Part shown: in pieces, positions 17,784 through 25,564 of the stretch | Layout of the letters: each line of letters starts with the position of its first letter | Position numbering within the stretch: the first letter of the stretch is position 1 | From: Bacteroidales bacterium | GTDB taxonomy: Bacteria; Bacteroidota; Bacteroidia; Bacteroidales; UBA932 | Length of the DNA: 38,813 nucleotides | Reading direction: 5' to 3' | NCBI GenBank assembly: GCA_017550525.1 | Contig: JAFZOU010000097.1 | Span: 1 to 38,813 of the forward strand | Program-made: the position numbers and the translations under genes | The notes under the pieces: model-generated | Told to the model about the DNA's origin: nothing | Databases searched by the model: none | The model's input: the letters and a program-made list of their open reading frames with translations, nothing else

Positions 17784-19534
17784 TAGAAGTTGTACGGATA
17801 TGCCTCACGGATATTCTCAACGTGGATGGGTTCCACGTCAGATGCCATGTTTTTGTTGAACACCACATCCTCCGTAGGGAACGGAAGCTGGAAGCTTTCG
17901 GCAGTCACGGTGGGATTGTCATAGTTTGTTCCGGGGTAGCCGGTCTTGTCTTTCTCACCCTTCTTGCTCCATATACCGGTCTCGTAGTAACCCTTCCAGA
18001 GGTCGTTCAGGCCATAGTAGTCGGAGCGGCGCTGGCTCTTGAGCTCGTTGATGCAGTATTCCATGTCGTAGTAAGAACGGCGGACGTAGTCGTACCAGCG
18101 GTCGCCTTCACCGGCAAGCTCCAGACGGCGCTCTCTCCAGATATCGGCATAGGTGATGTCGGTCAGTTCCTCGGCGTTGGCACGTGCACGGACCTTGTTC
18201 ACATACTCAAGGGCTGTGGGCTTGTCACCAGTGAGGAATTTTGCCTCGGCATAGATCAGATAAACGTCGGAGAGACGGATAAGATGAGTGGGAAGCTCGT
18301 TGGCCATACGTGCGGCGGGAACACCCACACCGGCGATATGGTCAGCGTTGTCACCGTAGAGGTGCTTGACGTTGTTGGAGCCTGTAGGGCACTGCATTTC
18401 TCCGCCGGGGCCGCCGGCGCCGTACTCAGAATCATAGATGAAACGGAGGAAGTCGAATCCGCCCTTGTCGGTCCAGAAATACTCGTACTTGTCTCCGGGC
18501 ATCATCATGGTAGCCTTGCGGCGGTCGTCCTTGTAGTTCACGCGGAGAGCGGGATCGTCGGTGGGATTTACACCAAATGCATCCTGAAGGTCTACGGAAG
18601 GACCGCCCCAGCCGCCCCATACGTCACCGTTCTCGTCGAAGCCGACGATTGCGAGGTCGCTCTGGAGAGTGTTCTGACGGGTCCACTGCTGATCCGACAC
18701 AGTCCACTGCCAGGAGATGAGGGACTCACCCGTGGCGTTGTAAACTGAAGGGGCAAGACGGAATACGTCGGAATAGACGGGAGTAAGGGTACGTCCGGAT
18801 TCTGTGATTACCTGCTCTGCGTAGGAAGCGGCCTTTGCGAGGTCTTCGTTGTCAAGGGTACCGGAAAGGCCAGCCTTGGTGAGGTAAACCTTAGCGAGGA
18901 GAGCTTCTGCTGCATAGTAGTCTATCCTGCGGTCCCATTTTGAGGTTTGCTTGGGAAGGAGGTCCATGGCAGTCTCAAGGGTGTAGATGATATAGTCATA
19001 TACACCTTCGCGGTCTACCTTCTGGACGTTGTTGTAGTCGCCGGCCTCAAGCATGGCGTTGTTGTCGTGGATAATGGGAACCGGGCCGAAGGTACGTACC
19101 ATGAAGAAGTATGCGAAAGCCTTCCAAACAAGGGCTTCGCCGATGTACTTGTTCTTGGCTTCCTGTGAAGGGCCCTGGGAATTCACGATGTTGTTGATAA
19201 CGGTGTTGGCATGGCCGTTGACAGCCCACAGGGAGTAGGACATGTTGATAAGGTCTGTGTCGGTACCGTTTGTGGTGAAGGTGAGATAAGGGCTATCACC
19301 CCAGTACATGTTACCGGACATAACCTCACCGATCTTGATGAAGCCGCGCTGGAAATCGTACCAGGGAGAATTGTAAAGGTAGTTCACACCCTGCTCCAGC
19401 TGCTGGTCGTTCTTATAGAAATTACCAACGTTATAGTTGTCTTCGGTGGGCCTGTCCAGGAATTTCTCGCAGGATGCCAGGGCAAGGACGGCAGCAACGG
19501 CGGCAATGTATTTCATTATATTTTTCATATTCAT
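17783..19534 (-). CDS. SusD/RagB-like outer-membrane glycan-binding lipoprotein
   Basis: A 583-residue lipoprotein (LALASC, Cys22) with the typical SusD start after the Cys (EKFLDRPTEDNYNVGNFYKND), TPR-like helices in the N-terminal half, and the conserved C-terminal RRLELAGEGDRWYDYVRR. It lids the SusC channel and presents captured oligosaccharide for import. It follows susC by 12 bp and overlaps the next SGBP gene by one base, so the three are a unit. This segment is nearly free of the ATCGGCC heptamer common in the rest of the window. SusD proteins are too diverged for ligand prediction; the mannan assignment comes from neighbours. Confidence 0.95.
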   Translation of the reverse strand: MNMKNIMKYIAAVAAVLALASCEKFLDRPTEDNYNVGNFYKNDQQLEQGVNYLYNSPWYDFQRGFIKIGEVMSGNMYWGDSPYLTFTTNGTDTDLINMSYSLWAVNGHANTVINNIVNSQGPSQEAKNKYIGEALVWKAFAYFFMVRTFGPVPIIHDNNAMLEAGDYNNVQKVDREGVYDYIIYTLETAMDLLPKQTSKWDRRIDYYAAEALLAKVYLTKAGLSGTLDNEDLAKAASYAEQVITESGRTLTPVYSDVFRLAPSVYNATGESLISWQWTVSDQQWTRQNTLQSDLAIVGFDENGDVWGGWGGPSVDLQDAFGVNPTDDPALRVNYKDDRRKATMMMPGDKYEYFWTDKGGFDFLRFIYDSEYGAGGPGGEMQCPTGSNNVKHLYGDNADHIAGVGVPAARMANELPTHLIRLSDVYLIYAEAKFLTGDKPTALEYVNKVRARANAEELTDITYADIWRERRLELAGEGDRWYDYVRRSYYDMEYCINELKSQRRSDYYGLNDLWKGYYETGIWSKKGEKDKTGYPGTNYDNPTVTAESFQLPFPTEDVVFNKNMASDVEPIHVENIREAYPYNF

Positions 19535-19546
19535 TTCCTCCTTCTT

Positions 19547-22500
19547 TTAGAATGTGATGCTCACGCCGAAAGAATAAAGAGTAGGAGAAGGATAACGTCC
19601 GTTATCCAGGCCGTAGGTAAGGCCGGTGGAATCCTGGGTAGAAGCACCAACCTCAGGGTCATATCCGCTGTACTTGGTGAAGGTGTACAGGTTCTGGATG
19701 TTCACATAAGCGCGGACATTCTCAATCTTGGCCTTCTGGAGAAGCTGTTTGGGGAAGGTGTAACCCAGGGTGATATTCTTCACGCGGAGGTAACTGCCAT
19801 CCTCAACGTAACGGTCGCTGATACGGTCGTTGTCGTTAGGGTCACCGGTGGTTGCACGCGGAGTCTTGGTGTCGGGATTTGCAACCCTTACATTGGTGAT
19901 ATCCTCATACCAGTTGTTAAGGTTGTTGGTTCCGTCATACTCCTTGGCGGGATCGATGGCTACCAGGCGTGCCCTGTCGGAGACGGAGCGGAGCTGGTTG
20001 GTCCAGGCGGAGTTCATGTGGGTGAGGGTGATAGCGTTGTAGTTGAGCACCTTGTTGCCCACGGAGCCGTTGAGGAATATGCTCAGATCCCAGTTCTTGT
20101 AGGTGAAAGTATTGGTCCAGCCGAAGGTGAACAGAGGAAGCGGTGAGCCGATGTCGGTGCGGTCGTACTCGTTGATTACACCATCAGGAACACCTTCGGG
20201 GCCTGAAAGGTCTGCGTACTTGAGGTCACCGGGCCATACGGTTGTATTGCGGTCGAAGATAATCTCACCCTTCTTGTTGGGCTTGGGGTATTTTTCAGCC
20301 CTGGGGGAATTGTTGATATCCTCCAAATCCTGATATACGCCCAGCACTTTGTATCCGTAGAAGTTGTACAGCGGCTTGCCGATTTCAGAGACGCAGACAA
20401 CGTCGCTCCACTGGCCGTAACCCACGAGGGCTGCGTTGGTGGTGCCGTCAAGGGCAAGGAGTTTGTTGGCGTTGAAGGAAATCTGGAAGTTGCTGTCCCA
20501 GGTGAAGTTCTTGTAGGAAACCGGGTGGGTGTCCAGGGTGATTTCAATACCCTTGTTCTCAATGGAGCCGTAGTTGCCCTTAGGGGCTGCAAGGGCGGAA
20601 GAACCGTTACCCTGTGTACCCATATATGAAGGGAGCTGCATGCTCATGAGCATGTCGTCGGAACGCTTGTAGTAGGCGTCAACGGTAAGGTTGAGCTTGT
20701 TCTCAAAGAAATTGAGGTCAAGACCTACGTTGAACTGCTGCTGCTTTTCCCAACGGATAGCCTCATTGGGGATATTTGCCGGACGGTAGCCGCTGCCAAG
20801 AGCAGAAGGCATCTTGCTGAGGGCGGAGCCCCAGGCGTATGAGCCGATGTTGGAGTTACCGGTCTGGCCCCAGCCGAAGCGAAGCTTACCGTTGTTCATG
20901 ACAGACTTGACTGCCTCCGGGAAGAACTTCTCGTTGGTGAACTTCCAGGCTGCCGCAAAGGAGTGGAAACCTGCCCAGCGGTTCTTGGGACCGAAGTTGG
21001 AAGAACCGTCGTAACGGAAAGTGTAGGTGAGGAGGTAACGGTCGTCGTAGTTGTAAGTTTCACGGGTGAAGAAGGATGCCATTGCAGCGGAGCCGAAGCC
21101 GGAGCCGACGGTGGGAGTACCCGTACCCAGGGAAACATTGTGGACTTCGTCGGAAGGAAGGAGGGTGTTGGCACCGCTGAGGTAGTCCCAGCGGGATTCC
21201 CAGCATTCCTGACCAAGCATGGCGGTGATGCTGTGCTTGCCGAAGGTGTTGGAATAAGTCACATAGTTCTTGAGCTGCCAGAACATGGAGCTGTTCTTCT
21301 GGGTGCTCATGCTGTTCTGGGGACGCTTCCAGCCGCCAAGGTCTACCATAGGCTCATAGCGGGTGGCCTTTGAGCCGCTGATGTCGAAGCCCAGCTCCGT
21401 GCGCCATACAAGGTGCTTGATGGGAGTGAACTCGGCATAGATGTTACCGGTGAGTTTCTGACGGTTGAGGAGACGCTCGTTCATCATTGCAAGGGCAACC
21501 GGGTTGGGGTTGGTGTATCCCTCGCGGACAGTTGATGAATAATTGCCGTAGACATCGTAGACGGGGATGTCGGGCAGTGTGGTCAGGGAATAGTAGATGA
21601 GACCTTCGTTGGAATCGGCCAGCTTGAGGTCATCGTTGGTGTTTGCGTAAGTGGCGCTGAGACCAAGCTTGAACCAGCTCTTGAGTTGGGCGTCGATATT
21701 GGTACGTACGGAGAAGCGGTCAAACTTGGAGCCGATGATGGTTCCTTCCTGGTTCATGTAGGAACCTGACACAAAGTACTGGACTTTGTCGGAGCCGCCC
21801 TGGGCGCTGATTTGATGCTGGTGCTGGAAGGCGGTGCGGAAGATTTCGTCCTGCCAGTTGGTACCTACACCAAGGATTGAAGGGTCTGCGTACATTGAAT
21901 TCTCACGGAAATAGCCCTCTGATACAACGTCTGTGTAGTACTGGACATAATCCCTGAGGTTCATCATGTCTAGACGCTTGGTCTGACGGGCCACGGCGAC
22001 CATACCGTCATAGGTAAATTTGGCGTCGCCGGCTTTACCGTGCTTTGTGGTGATGATCACAACACCGTTTGCACCCTGGGCACCGTAGATAGCGGTTGCG
22101 GAGGCGTCCTTGAGGATTTCCATGCTCACGATATCGGAGGGGTTGATTGTGGACAGCGGGGAGATGGTGGACACCTTACCGTTACCCAGGGCATCACCCA
22201 GACCGAAGTCGGCGCCGGAATTGCCGCCGCCCTGCATGATAACACCGTCAATGACGTACAGAGGTTCCGCATTGGCGTTGATGGTAGCCTGACCACGGAC
22301 GCGTATGGATGATGATGAACCAGGAGCACCGGAAGTCTGAACAGCGGTAACACCGGCTGCACGGCCCTGCAGGGACTGGTCCAGGTTAGTGATGATAGAG
22401 CCCTTGATGTCCTCTTCCTTCATTGATACGGAAGCGCCAGCAAGGTCACTCTTTTTCATGGTACCGTATCCCACGACGACTACTTCGTCCAGGAATTCGG

Positions 22501-22783
22501 TATCCTCTCCCAGGACCACGTTGATAACGCTCTGGTTACCCACGGCGATCTCCTGGGTTGCATAACCGATGGATGAGAACACCAGCGTTGCGCCGGGGCG
22601 CACGGTGATGGTGTATTTACCATCCAGGTCTGTGATGGTACCGTTGTTGGTACCCTTCTCCATGACACTGGCTCCAATGACGGGGCCGACGTTGTCGGTC
22701 ACCGTGCCGCTGACCTTGTTCTGTGCGAACAGGGCCGTTGTGGCGAGGAGCGCCAGCATGAAGGTCACAATTTTTTGTCTCAT
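19547..22783 (-). CDS. SusC/RagA-like TonB-dependent outer-membrane transporter
   Basis: A 1078-residue protein, usual for SusC. A cleavable signal peptide (MRQKIVTFMLALLATTALFA) is followed by a carboxypeptidase-regulatory-like domain (VSGTVTDNVGPVIGASV through FSSIGYATQEIAVG, about 24-90). A TonB-box/SusC motif follows (FLDEVVVVGYGTMKKSD, about 97-113), then the plug (IRVRGQATINANAEPLYVIDG) and a long beta-barrel ending in Phe. It imports oligosaccharides across the outer membrane with energy from TonB-ExbBD, capped by the SusD partner. It begins 27 bp after the GH5_7 gene, and no promoter of the TTTG/TAnnTTTG type was seen in that gap, so it is probably transcribed from 24.1 kb. Confidence 0.96.
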   Translation of the reverse strand: MRQKIVTFMLALLATTALFAQNKVSGTVTDNVGPVIGASVMEKGTNNGTITDLDGKYTITVRPGATLVFSSIGYATQEIAVGNQSVINVVLGEDTEFLDEVVVVGYGTMKKSDLAGASVSMKEEDIKGSIITNLDQSLQGRAAGVTAVQTSGAPGSSSSIRVRGQATINANAEPLYVIDGVIMQGGGNSGADFGLGDALGNGKVSTISPLSTINPSDIVSMEILKDASATAIYGAQGANGVVIITTKHGKAGDAKFTYDGMVAVARQTKRLDMMNLRDYVQYYTDVVSEGYFRENSMYADPSILGVGTNWQDEIFRTAFQHQHQISAQGGSDKVQYFVSGSYMNQEGTIIGSKFDRFSVRTNIDAQLKSWFKLGLSATYANTNDDLKLADSNEGLIYYSLTTLPDIPVYDVYGNYSSTVREGYTNPNPVALAMMNERLLNRQKLTGNIYAEFTPIKHLVWRTELGFDISGSKATRYEPMVDLGGWKRPQNSMSTQKNSSMFWQLKNYVTYSNTFGKHSITAMLGQECWESRWDYLSGANTLLPSDEVHNVSLGTGTPTVGSGFGSAAMASFFTRETYNYDDRYLLTYTFRYDGSSNFGPKNRWAGFHSFAAAWKFTNEKFFPEAVKSVMNNGKLRFGWGQTGNSNIGSYAWGSALSKMPSALGSGYRPANIPNEAIRWEKQQQFNVGLDLNFFENKLNLTVDAYYKRSDDMLMSMQLPSYMGTQGNGSSALAAPKGNYGSIENKGIEITLDTHPVSYKNFTWDSNFQISFNANKLLALDGTTNAALVGYGQWSDVVCVSEIGKPLYNFYGYKVLGVYQDLEDINNSPRAEKYPKPNKKGEIIFDRNTTVWPGDLKYADLSGPEGVPDGVINEYDRTDIGSPLPLFTFGWTNTFTYKNWDLSIFLNGSVGNKVLNYNAITLTHMNSAWTNQLRSVSDRARLVAIDPAKEYDGTNNLNNWYEDITNVRVANPDTKTPRATTGDPNDNDRISDRYVEDGSYLRVKNITLGYTFPKQLLQKAKIENVRAYVNIQNLYTFTKYSGYDPEVGASTQDSTGLTYGLDNGRYPSPTLYSFGVSITF

Positions 22784-22810
22784 GCTTTTGTTGGTTAATG
22801 GTTAATATTA

Positions 22811-24079
22811 TTATTGGTTAAGATTATTTGTTGCGTTGCAAATAATGTCAACGGTAGAGTCTGTCACGTAAACGCCGTTAAGGCCCTGAGCCTCCTGAGC
22901 GGGGTCACCGGTGTAAGGGTCACCGCTCACCCACTGTTCATTGTTTGGAACCGCAAAGCCGCTCCAGCCCCAGAAATTGGCCCCGTCAAGGTTTCCGCCA
23001 ACCTGGGAGAATACAAATTTATAATACGCGTCACGCGCGCGGGTAGAAGCGGTCATATCGGCCTTGAATCCGTCCCTGGGGAAACCGAATTCCTCGCAGA
23101 CAACAGGAAGGCCAAGTTCGTTTGCCAGTTTCCTGTGAAGGCCGATATAGGCCGATGTCTTCTCAATGGCTGCGGGGAGGTCCTCCTCCAGGGAATCGGC
23201 CTTTGCCCAGCCCCAGTTGTAGGGCCAGATGTGGATGGTCATATAGTCCACGCCAGGGATGCTGTTGACCCTTTTCAGGAGTTCAATGTCCTCTTCAGAG
23301 CCCATCAAGCCTTCGTTGCCGGTGGAAAGGAGGTGGTTGGGGTCAAGTTCCTTCACTATGGCGGCGGCCTTTGTCATCCAGCCGATGAATCCGTCCTGGA
23401 TTTCCTTCTCCGATGAGAAGCAGCGGGGCTCGTTGCCAAGCTGCCAGGCAAAGATTGCAGGATCATCCTTGTAGGGCTTTCCGGTGATGCTGTTGGTGCG
23501 GCCGATGATATTGCGGAGGTGGTTGAAATAGAGTTCCTGGGCGGATCCTGATACCTGAAACTTACGCATCTGCTGCATGAAAGGCCAGTAGCCGTCCACA
23601 AGCGGGATGAGGGTCCTTTCACCGGTAGCCCATTCAAGGTACTGGCCGTAGCCGCCGCTCCATTCCCAGGAGTTGTTGATGTAGAGGACGGTCTGCATTC
23701 CTCTCTTGCCGAGTTCCGCAAGATAGCGGTCAAGGCCCACGAGGAGGGTGTCATTGTACACGCTGGGGGCTGTTTGGAGAGTGGGCTCCACGCGGGAGAA
23801 AACACCGTCAGGGCCGTCTCCGCCCACAAGGGTACGGAGATTGGTGAGGCCAAGGACCTTGAGCGTGTCAAGTTCCCTCTGGAGGCGCTCCAGGTCACCG
23901 CCACGGCCTTCCGAAGCCAGGATGGGACCATACCAGAAGTTGGTGCCCACATACGTGTAGGGCTTGCCGTCACGGATGAACTGTCCATCCTCAACGGATA
24001 CAAATGGCGAAGTTTTTGAGCAGGAAAAAGCGGCAAGGGCAAGAAGGGCCCATACCACGGGTTTAAGTGCTATTTTCAT
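22811..24079 (-). CDS. GH5 (GH5_7-type) endo-beta-mannanase lipoprotein
   Basis: This is read as 422 residues from the ATG at 24079. The promoter box at 24111-24118 would leave only about 10 bases of leader for the upstream ATG (24094) but about 25 for this one, and MKIALKPVVWALLALAAFSC is a clean lipoprotein signal (Cys20). The GH5 domain begins at once (FIRDGKPYTYVGTNFWYG), as in plant-type mannanases. Catalytic blocks are FAWQLGNEPR (Glu217, acid/base) and VVCEEFGFPRDG (Glu330, nucleophile), with TIHIWPYNWGW between them. Sequence style fits GH5_7, mostly endo-beta-1,4-mannanases. As first gene of the operon and a lipoprotein, it is likely the surface endo-enzyme making the first cuts. It carries several ATCGGCC words, including two only 10 bp apart at 23140-23156. 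Confidence 0.9.
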   Translation of the reverse strand: MKIALKPVVWALLALAAFSCSKTSPFVSVEDGQFIRDGKPYTYVGTNFWYGPILASEGRGGDLERLQRELDTLKVLGLTNLRTLVGGDGPDGVFSRVEPTLQTAPSVYNDTLLVGLDRYLAELGKRGMQTVLYINNSWEWSGGYGQYLEWATGERTLIPLVDGYWPFMQQMRKFQVSGSAQELYFNHLRNIIGRTNSITGKPYKDDPAIFAWQLGNEPRCFSSEKEIQDGFIGWMTKAAAIVKELDPNHLLSTGNEGLMGSEEDIELLKRVNSIPGVDYMTIHIWPYNWGWAKADSLEEDLPAAIEKTSAYIGLHRKLANELGLPVVCEEFGFPRDGFKADMTASTRARDAYYKFVFSQVGGNLDGANFWGWSGFAVPNNEQWVSGDPYTGDPAQEAQGLNGVYVTDSTVDIICNATNNLNQ

Positions 24080-24110
24080 TATGTTGGCCGACATAAATAC
24101 TTTACTGATG

Positions 24111-24142
24111 CAAAGTTATTGTTTCGGCCTGTTTCGGACAAA
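24111..24142 (-). promoter_or_regulatory. Candidate PUL promoter (Bacteroidota -33/-7)
   Basis: Read on the minus strand, TTTG (24142-24139), a 20-bp spacer and TAACTTTG (24118-24111) match the Bacteroidota promoter pattern TTTG-N19-21-TAnnTTTG exactly. Transcription would start near 24104, about 25 bases before the GH5 ATG at 24079. It lies in the 101-bp gap between the AraC-type gene and the PUL. Confidence 0.75.
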
Positions 24143-24160
24143 TGAAAAAATATCTAAAAC

Positions 24161-24178
24161 TGATACTTTTTTAACATT
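24161..24178. promoter_or_regulatory. Candidate AraC-regulator site upstream of the PUL promoter
   Basis: The plus strand reads TGATACTTTTTTAACATT. The same 18-mer, with two differences, lies at 25102-25119 in front of the AraC-type gene. Here it sits about 18 bp upstream of the -33 TTTG, where an activator would bind. The word GGACAAATG (24136-24144), overlapping the -33 box, also recurs at the regulator promoter. Function is inferred from the sharing. Confidence 0.5.
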
Positions 24179-24180
24179 CC

Positions 24181-25059
24181 CTACACAAACACCCTGTTTT
24201 TAGTGAAAAGAGCCCTGAAATCACGGGGGGTGTAGCCGCGGCGGTTCTTGAACGCGCGGTTGAAATTGGAGAGGTTGTTGAAGCCGCAGGCGTAGCAGAT
24301 TTCACTGATTCCCGTGGTGGTATCCACCAGCATACGGGCGGCCTTTCCAAGCCTCACATCAATGATGTAATCCTGGAGATTCCTTGTGGTGTGCTGCTTG
24401 AAAAAACGGCTGAAGGCACTGGGCGCCATCCCCACCATAGCAGCAAGGTCCTCAAGGCGCAAATCCTCTGCGTAATGTTCTTGTATATAATCCTTTACCT
24501 TCTGGACGCGGCGGCTCTCACTCCCCTGCCTGGTGTTTGCGAAAGAGGTGGAAGCAAGGATTCTTGCGCCCTTGTCCTGAGACAGTTCGTTGAGGATTTT
24601 CAGCATGTTGAGGAACTGGTCAAAACGTTCCTCCAGGGAAGGCAGGGTATCCAGCAGATTATACACTTTGGCAATTGCAGTGAGGGAGAAAGTCACGCCG
24701 TGCCTGGCGCTTTCAAACATCCTTTTTATGGACGCAAACTGGTTTCGGCCCAGAAGCCTCTCATCCAGAAGTGAGTCCGAGAACTGAATGGTGATTTCCC
24801 TGATATCGGCCGATGTGCAGTTCCCCTGCTCCCAGGCGTGCTCCAGACCGTCTCCGGTAACCAGCGTAAGTTCCAGATCCCCTATCTCCTCAATGCTGTC
24901 ACCAACCACACGCTTAACTCCCTTGCCGTTTTCTATGAAATTGAGTTCGAACTCCTTATGTGAATGAATGGGGTAAAGGAACTCGCTCTTGTGGCGCTCC
25001 ACAATGTAAAAGCAGTCCCTGTCCGTGATGGGTGTTACCTCCCTTAGTACGTTGGCCAT
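24181..25059 (-). CDS. AraC-family transcriptional regulator
   Basis: A 292-residue regulator. Residues about 20-100 form a cupin-like sensing domain (FLYPIHSHKEFELNFIENGKG, EHAWEQG), and about 185-285 the double helix-turn-helix domain: LRLEDLAAMVGMAPSAFSRFFKQHT for the first helix pair and ISEICYACGFNNLSNFNRAFKNRRGYTPRDFR for the second. Most Bacteroidota PULs use SusR, hybrid two-component or ECF regulators, so a plain AraC protein with an N-terminal cupin, sensing a small soluble sugar in the cytoplasm, is a different but known arrangement. It lies 101 bp upstream of the first PUL gene on the same strand. An 18-bp site shared by its own promoter and the PUL promoter suggests it controls both. 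Confidence 0.9.
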   Translation of the reverse strand: MANVLREVTPITDRDCFYIVERHKSEFLYPIHSHKEFELNFIENGKGVKRVVGDSIEEIGDLELTLVTGDGLEHAWEQGNCTSADIREITIQFSDSLLDERLLGRNQFASIKRMFESARHGVTFSLTAIAKVYNLLDTLPSLEERFDQFLNMLKILNELSQDKGARILASTSFANTRQGSESRRVQKVKDYIQEHYAEDLRLEDLAAMVGMAPSAFSRFFKQHTTRNLQDYIIDVRLGKAARMLVDTTTGISEICYACGFNNLSNFNRAFKNRRGYTPRDFRALFTKNRVFV

Positions 25060-25084
25060 ATCCGAATTATTGGTGTTCTTAGCA

Positions 25085-25115
25085 CAAAGATATGAAAATT
25101 TTGATACTTTATAAA
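25085..25115 (-). promoter_or_regulatory. Candidate promoter of the AraC-type regulator gene
   Basis: On the minus strand TATCTTTG (25092-25085) fits the -7 pattern TAnnTTTG, with TTTA (25115-25112), one base off TTTG, about 19 bp upstream. The -33 half lies within the candidate operator 25102-25119, as expected for autorepression. The leader would be about 20 bases. Confidence 0.55.
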
Positions 25116-25119
25116 CATT
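25102..25119. promoter_or_regulatory. Candidate operator at the regulator's own promoter
   Basis: The plus strand reads TGATACTTTATAAACATT, identical at 16 of 18 positions to 24161-24178. It overlaps the -33 part of the regulator promoter. A second shared word, GGACAAATG, lies at 25125-25133. Confidence 0.5.
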
Positions 25120-25234
25120 TTCCAGGACAAATGCGGATAGTGGTGATTTTTAAGTATTTGCACTGCCGCCGATACTATTTCGCGCTCCTTTTGATCCGGT
25201 ATTTGTTTTTATTTTCCCTGCCGTTCAGGTGGGC

Positions 25235-25320
25235 GGGCAACGAAACGCACAAAAAACGCCAAAAACGTGCTTTTCGTTGACCAAATGGGCAACGAAAGGC
25301 GCAAAAATGGCCGTTTTCGT
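25235..25320. repeat. GGGCAACGAAA direct repeats with inverted-repeat potential
   Basis: GGGCAACGAAA occurs at 25235-25245 and 25287-25297, 52 bp apart, each followed by a GC-rich then A-rich stretch. CAACGAAACGCAC (25238-25250) pairs with GTGCTTTTCGTTG (25267-25279) at 12 of 13 positions, and TTTTCGT recurs at 25314-25320. It looks like two diverged copies of a small hairpin unit. Origin and function are unknown. Confidence 0.5.
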
Positions 25321-25371
25321 GTGAATCATTGCCTTGCTTCAGACCGCGGCGCCCCACCCCGTAATGCCGAT

Positions 25372-25483
25372 GCGGTGGAAGCTAAGTGATTGAAACACAA
25401 TGAATTACAAAGATTTCTACCAGAAAAAGTTCTGGTAGAAGGTTGTGTAAGCGACTGATAATCAAGCTAATGAGCTCCACCGC
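25372..25483. repeat. 112-bp imperfect palindrome
   Basis: Two arms of equal length (54 bp, 25372-25425 and 25430-25483) flank the 4-base centre AAAG. The arm tips are GCGGTGGA and its complement; the inner 11 bases TTCTACCAGAA and TTCTGGTAGAA pair perfectly. Between them, aligned islands such as TTGA and TTACA also match, with no length change. This fits a long hairpin RNA or a miniature palindromic element. No target-site duplication is visible at the edges. It lies downstream of the DUF4783-like gene and upstream of the regulator gene. Confidence 0.6.
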
Positions 25484-25564
25484 CAGGGGAGAAGTTTTGC
25501 AGGGAGGAACGGCAGGGGTGCCAGGAGCGATAGGATAAGGCGGATAAGGGGCGCCCGGGAGGGA

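Larger units (their letters stand above)
25060..25564. other. 505-bp gene-free interval with promoter, repeats and palindrome
   Basis: No credible gene is seen. From left to right on the plus strand it holds the AraC-gene promoter and candidate operator (25085-25133), a pair of GGGCAACGAAA repeats with hairpin potential (25235-25320), and a 112-bp imperfect palindrome (25372-25483). The last 80 bp is G-rich and purine-biased with no recognised signal. A 62-codon plus-strand frame starting at 25092 overlaps the promoter and is not considered real. Confidence 0.6.

Noticed and set aside
17771-18748. 325-codon plus-strand frame opposite susD
   Set aside because: Antisense shadow of a clear SusD; no signal peptide, domain or start context.
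19211-20146. 311-codon plus-strand frame across the susD-susC junction
   Set aside because: Spans two clear genes on the other strand and has low-complexity Val/Gly/Ile-rich content typical of antisense translation.
22784-22820. GGTTAA repeated three times before susC as a promoter or operator
   Set aside because: AT-rich and short, overlapping the GH5 stop; no -7 or -33 pattern at the right spacing.
25092-25280. 62-codon plus-strand frame in the 505-bp gap
   Set aside because: Begins inside the regulator promoter, is rich in Arg/Tyr/Leu without a domain, and runs into the GGGCAACGAAA repeats.
25235-25300. Possible CRISPR repeats
   Set aside because: Only two diverged copies, no spacer array and no cas genes.
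25372-25483. Possible tRNA or IS end
   Set aside because: The fold is one long hairpin, not a cloverleaf; no transposase gene or target duplication is seen.
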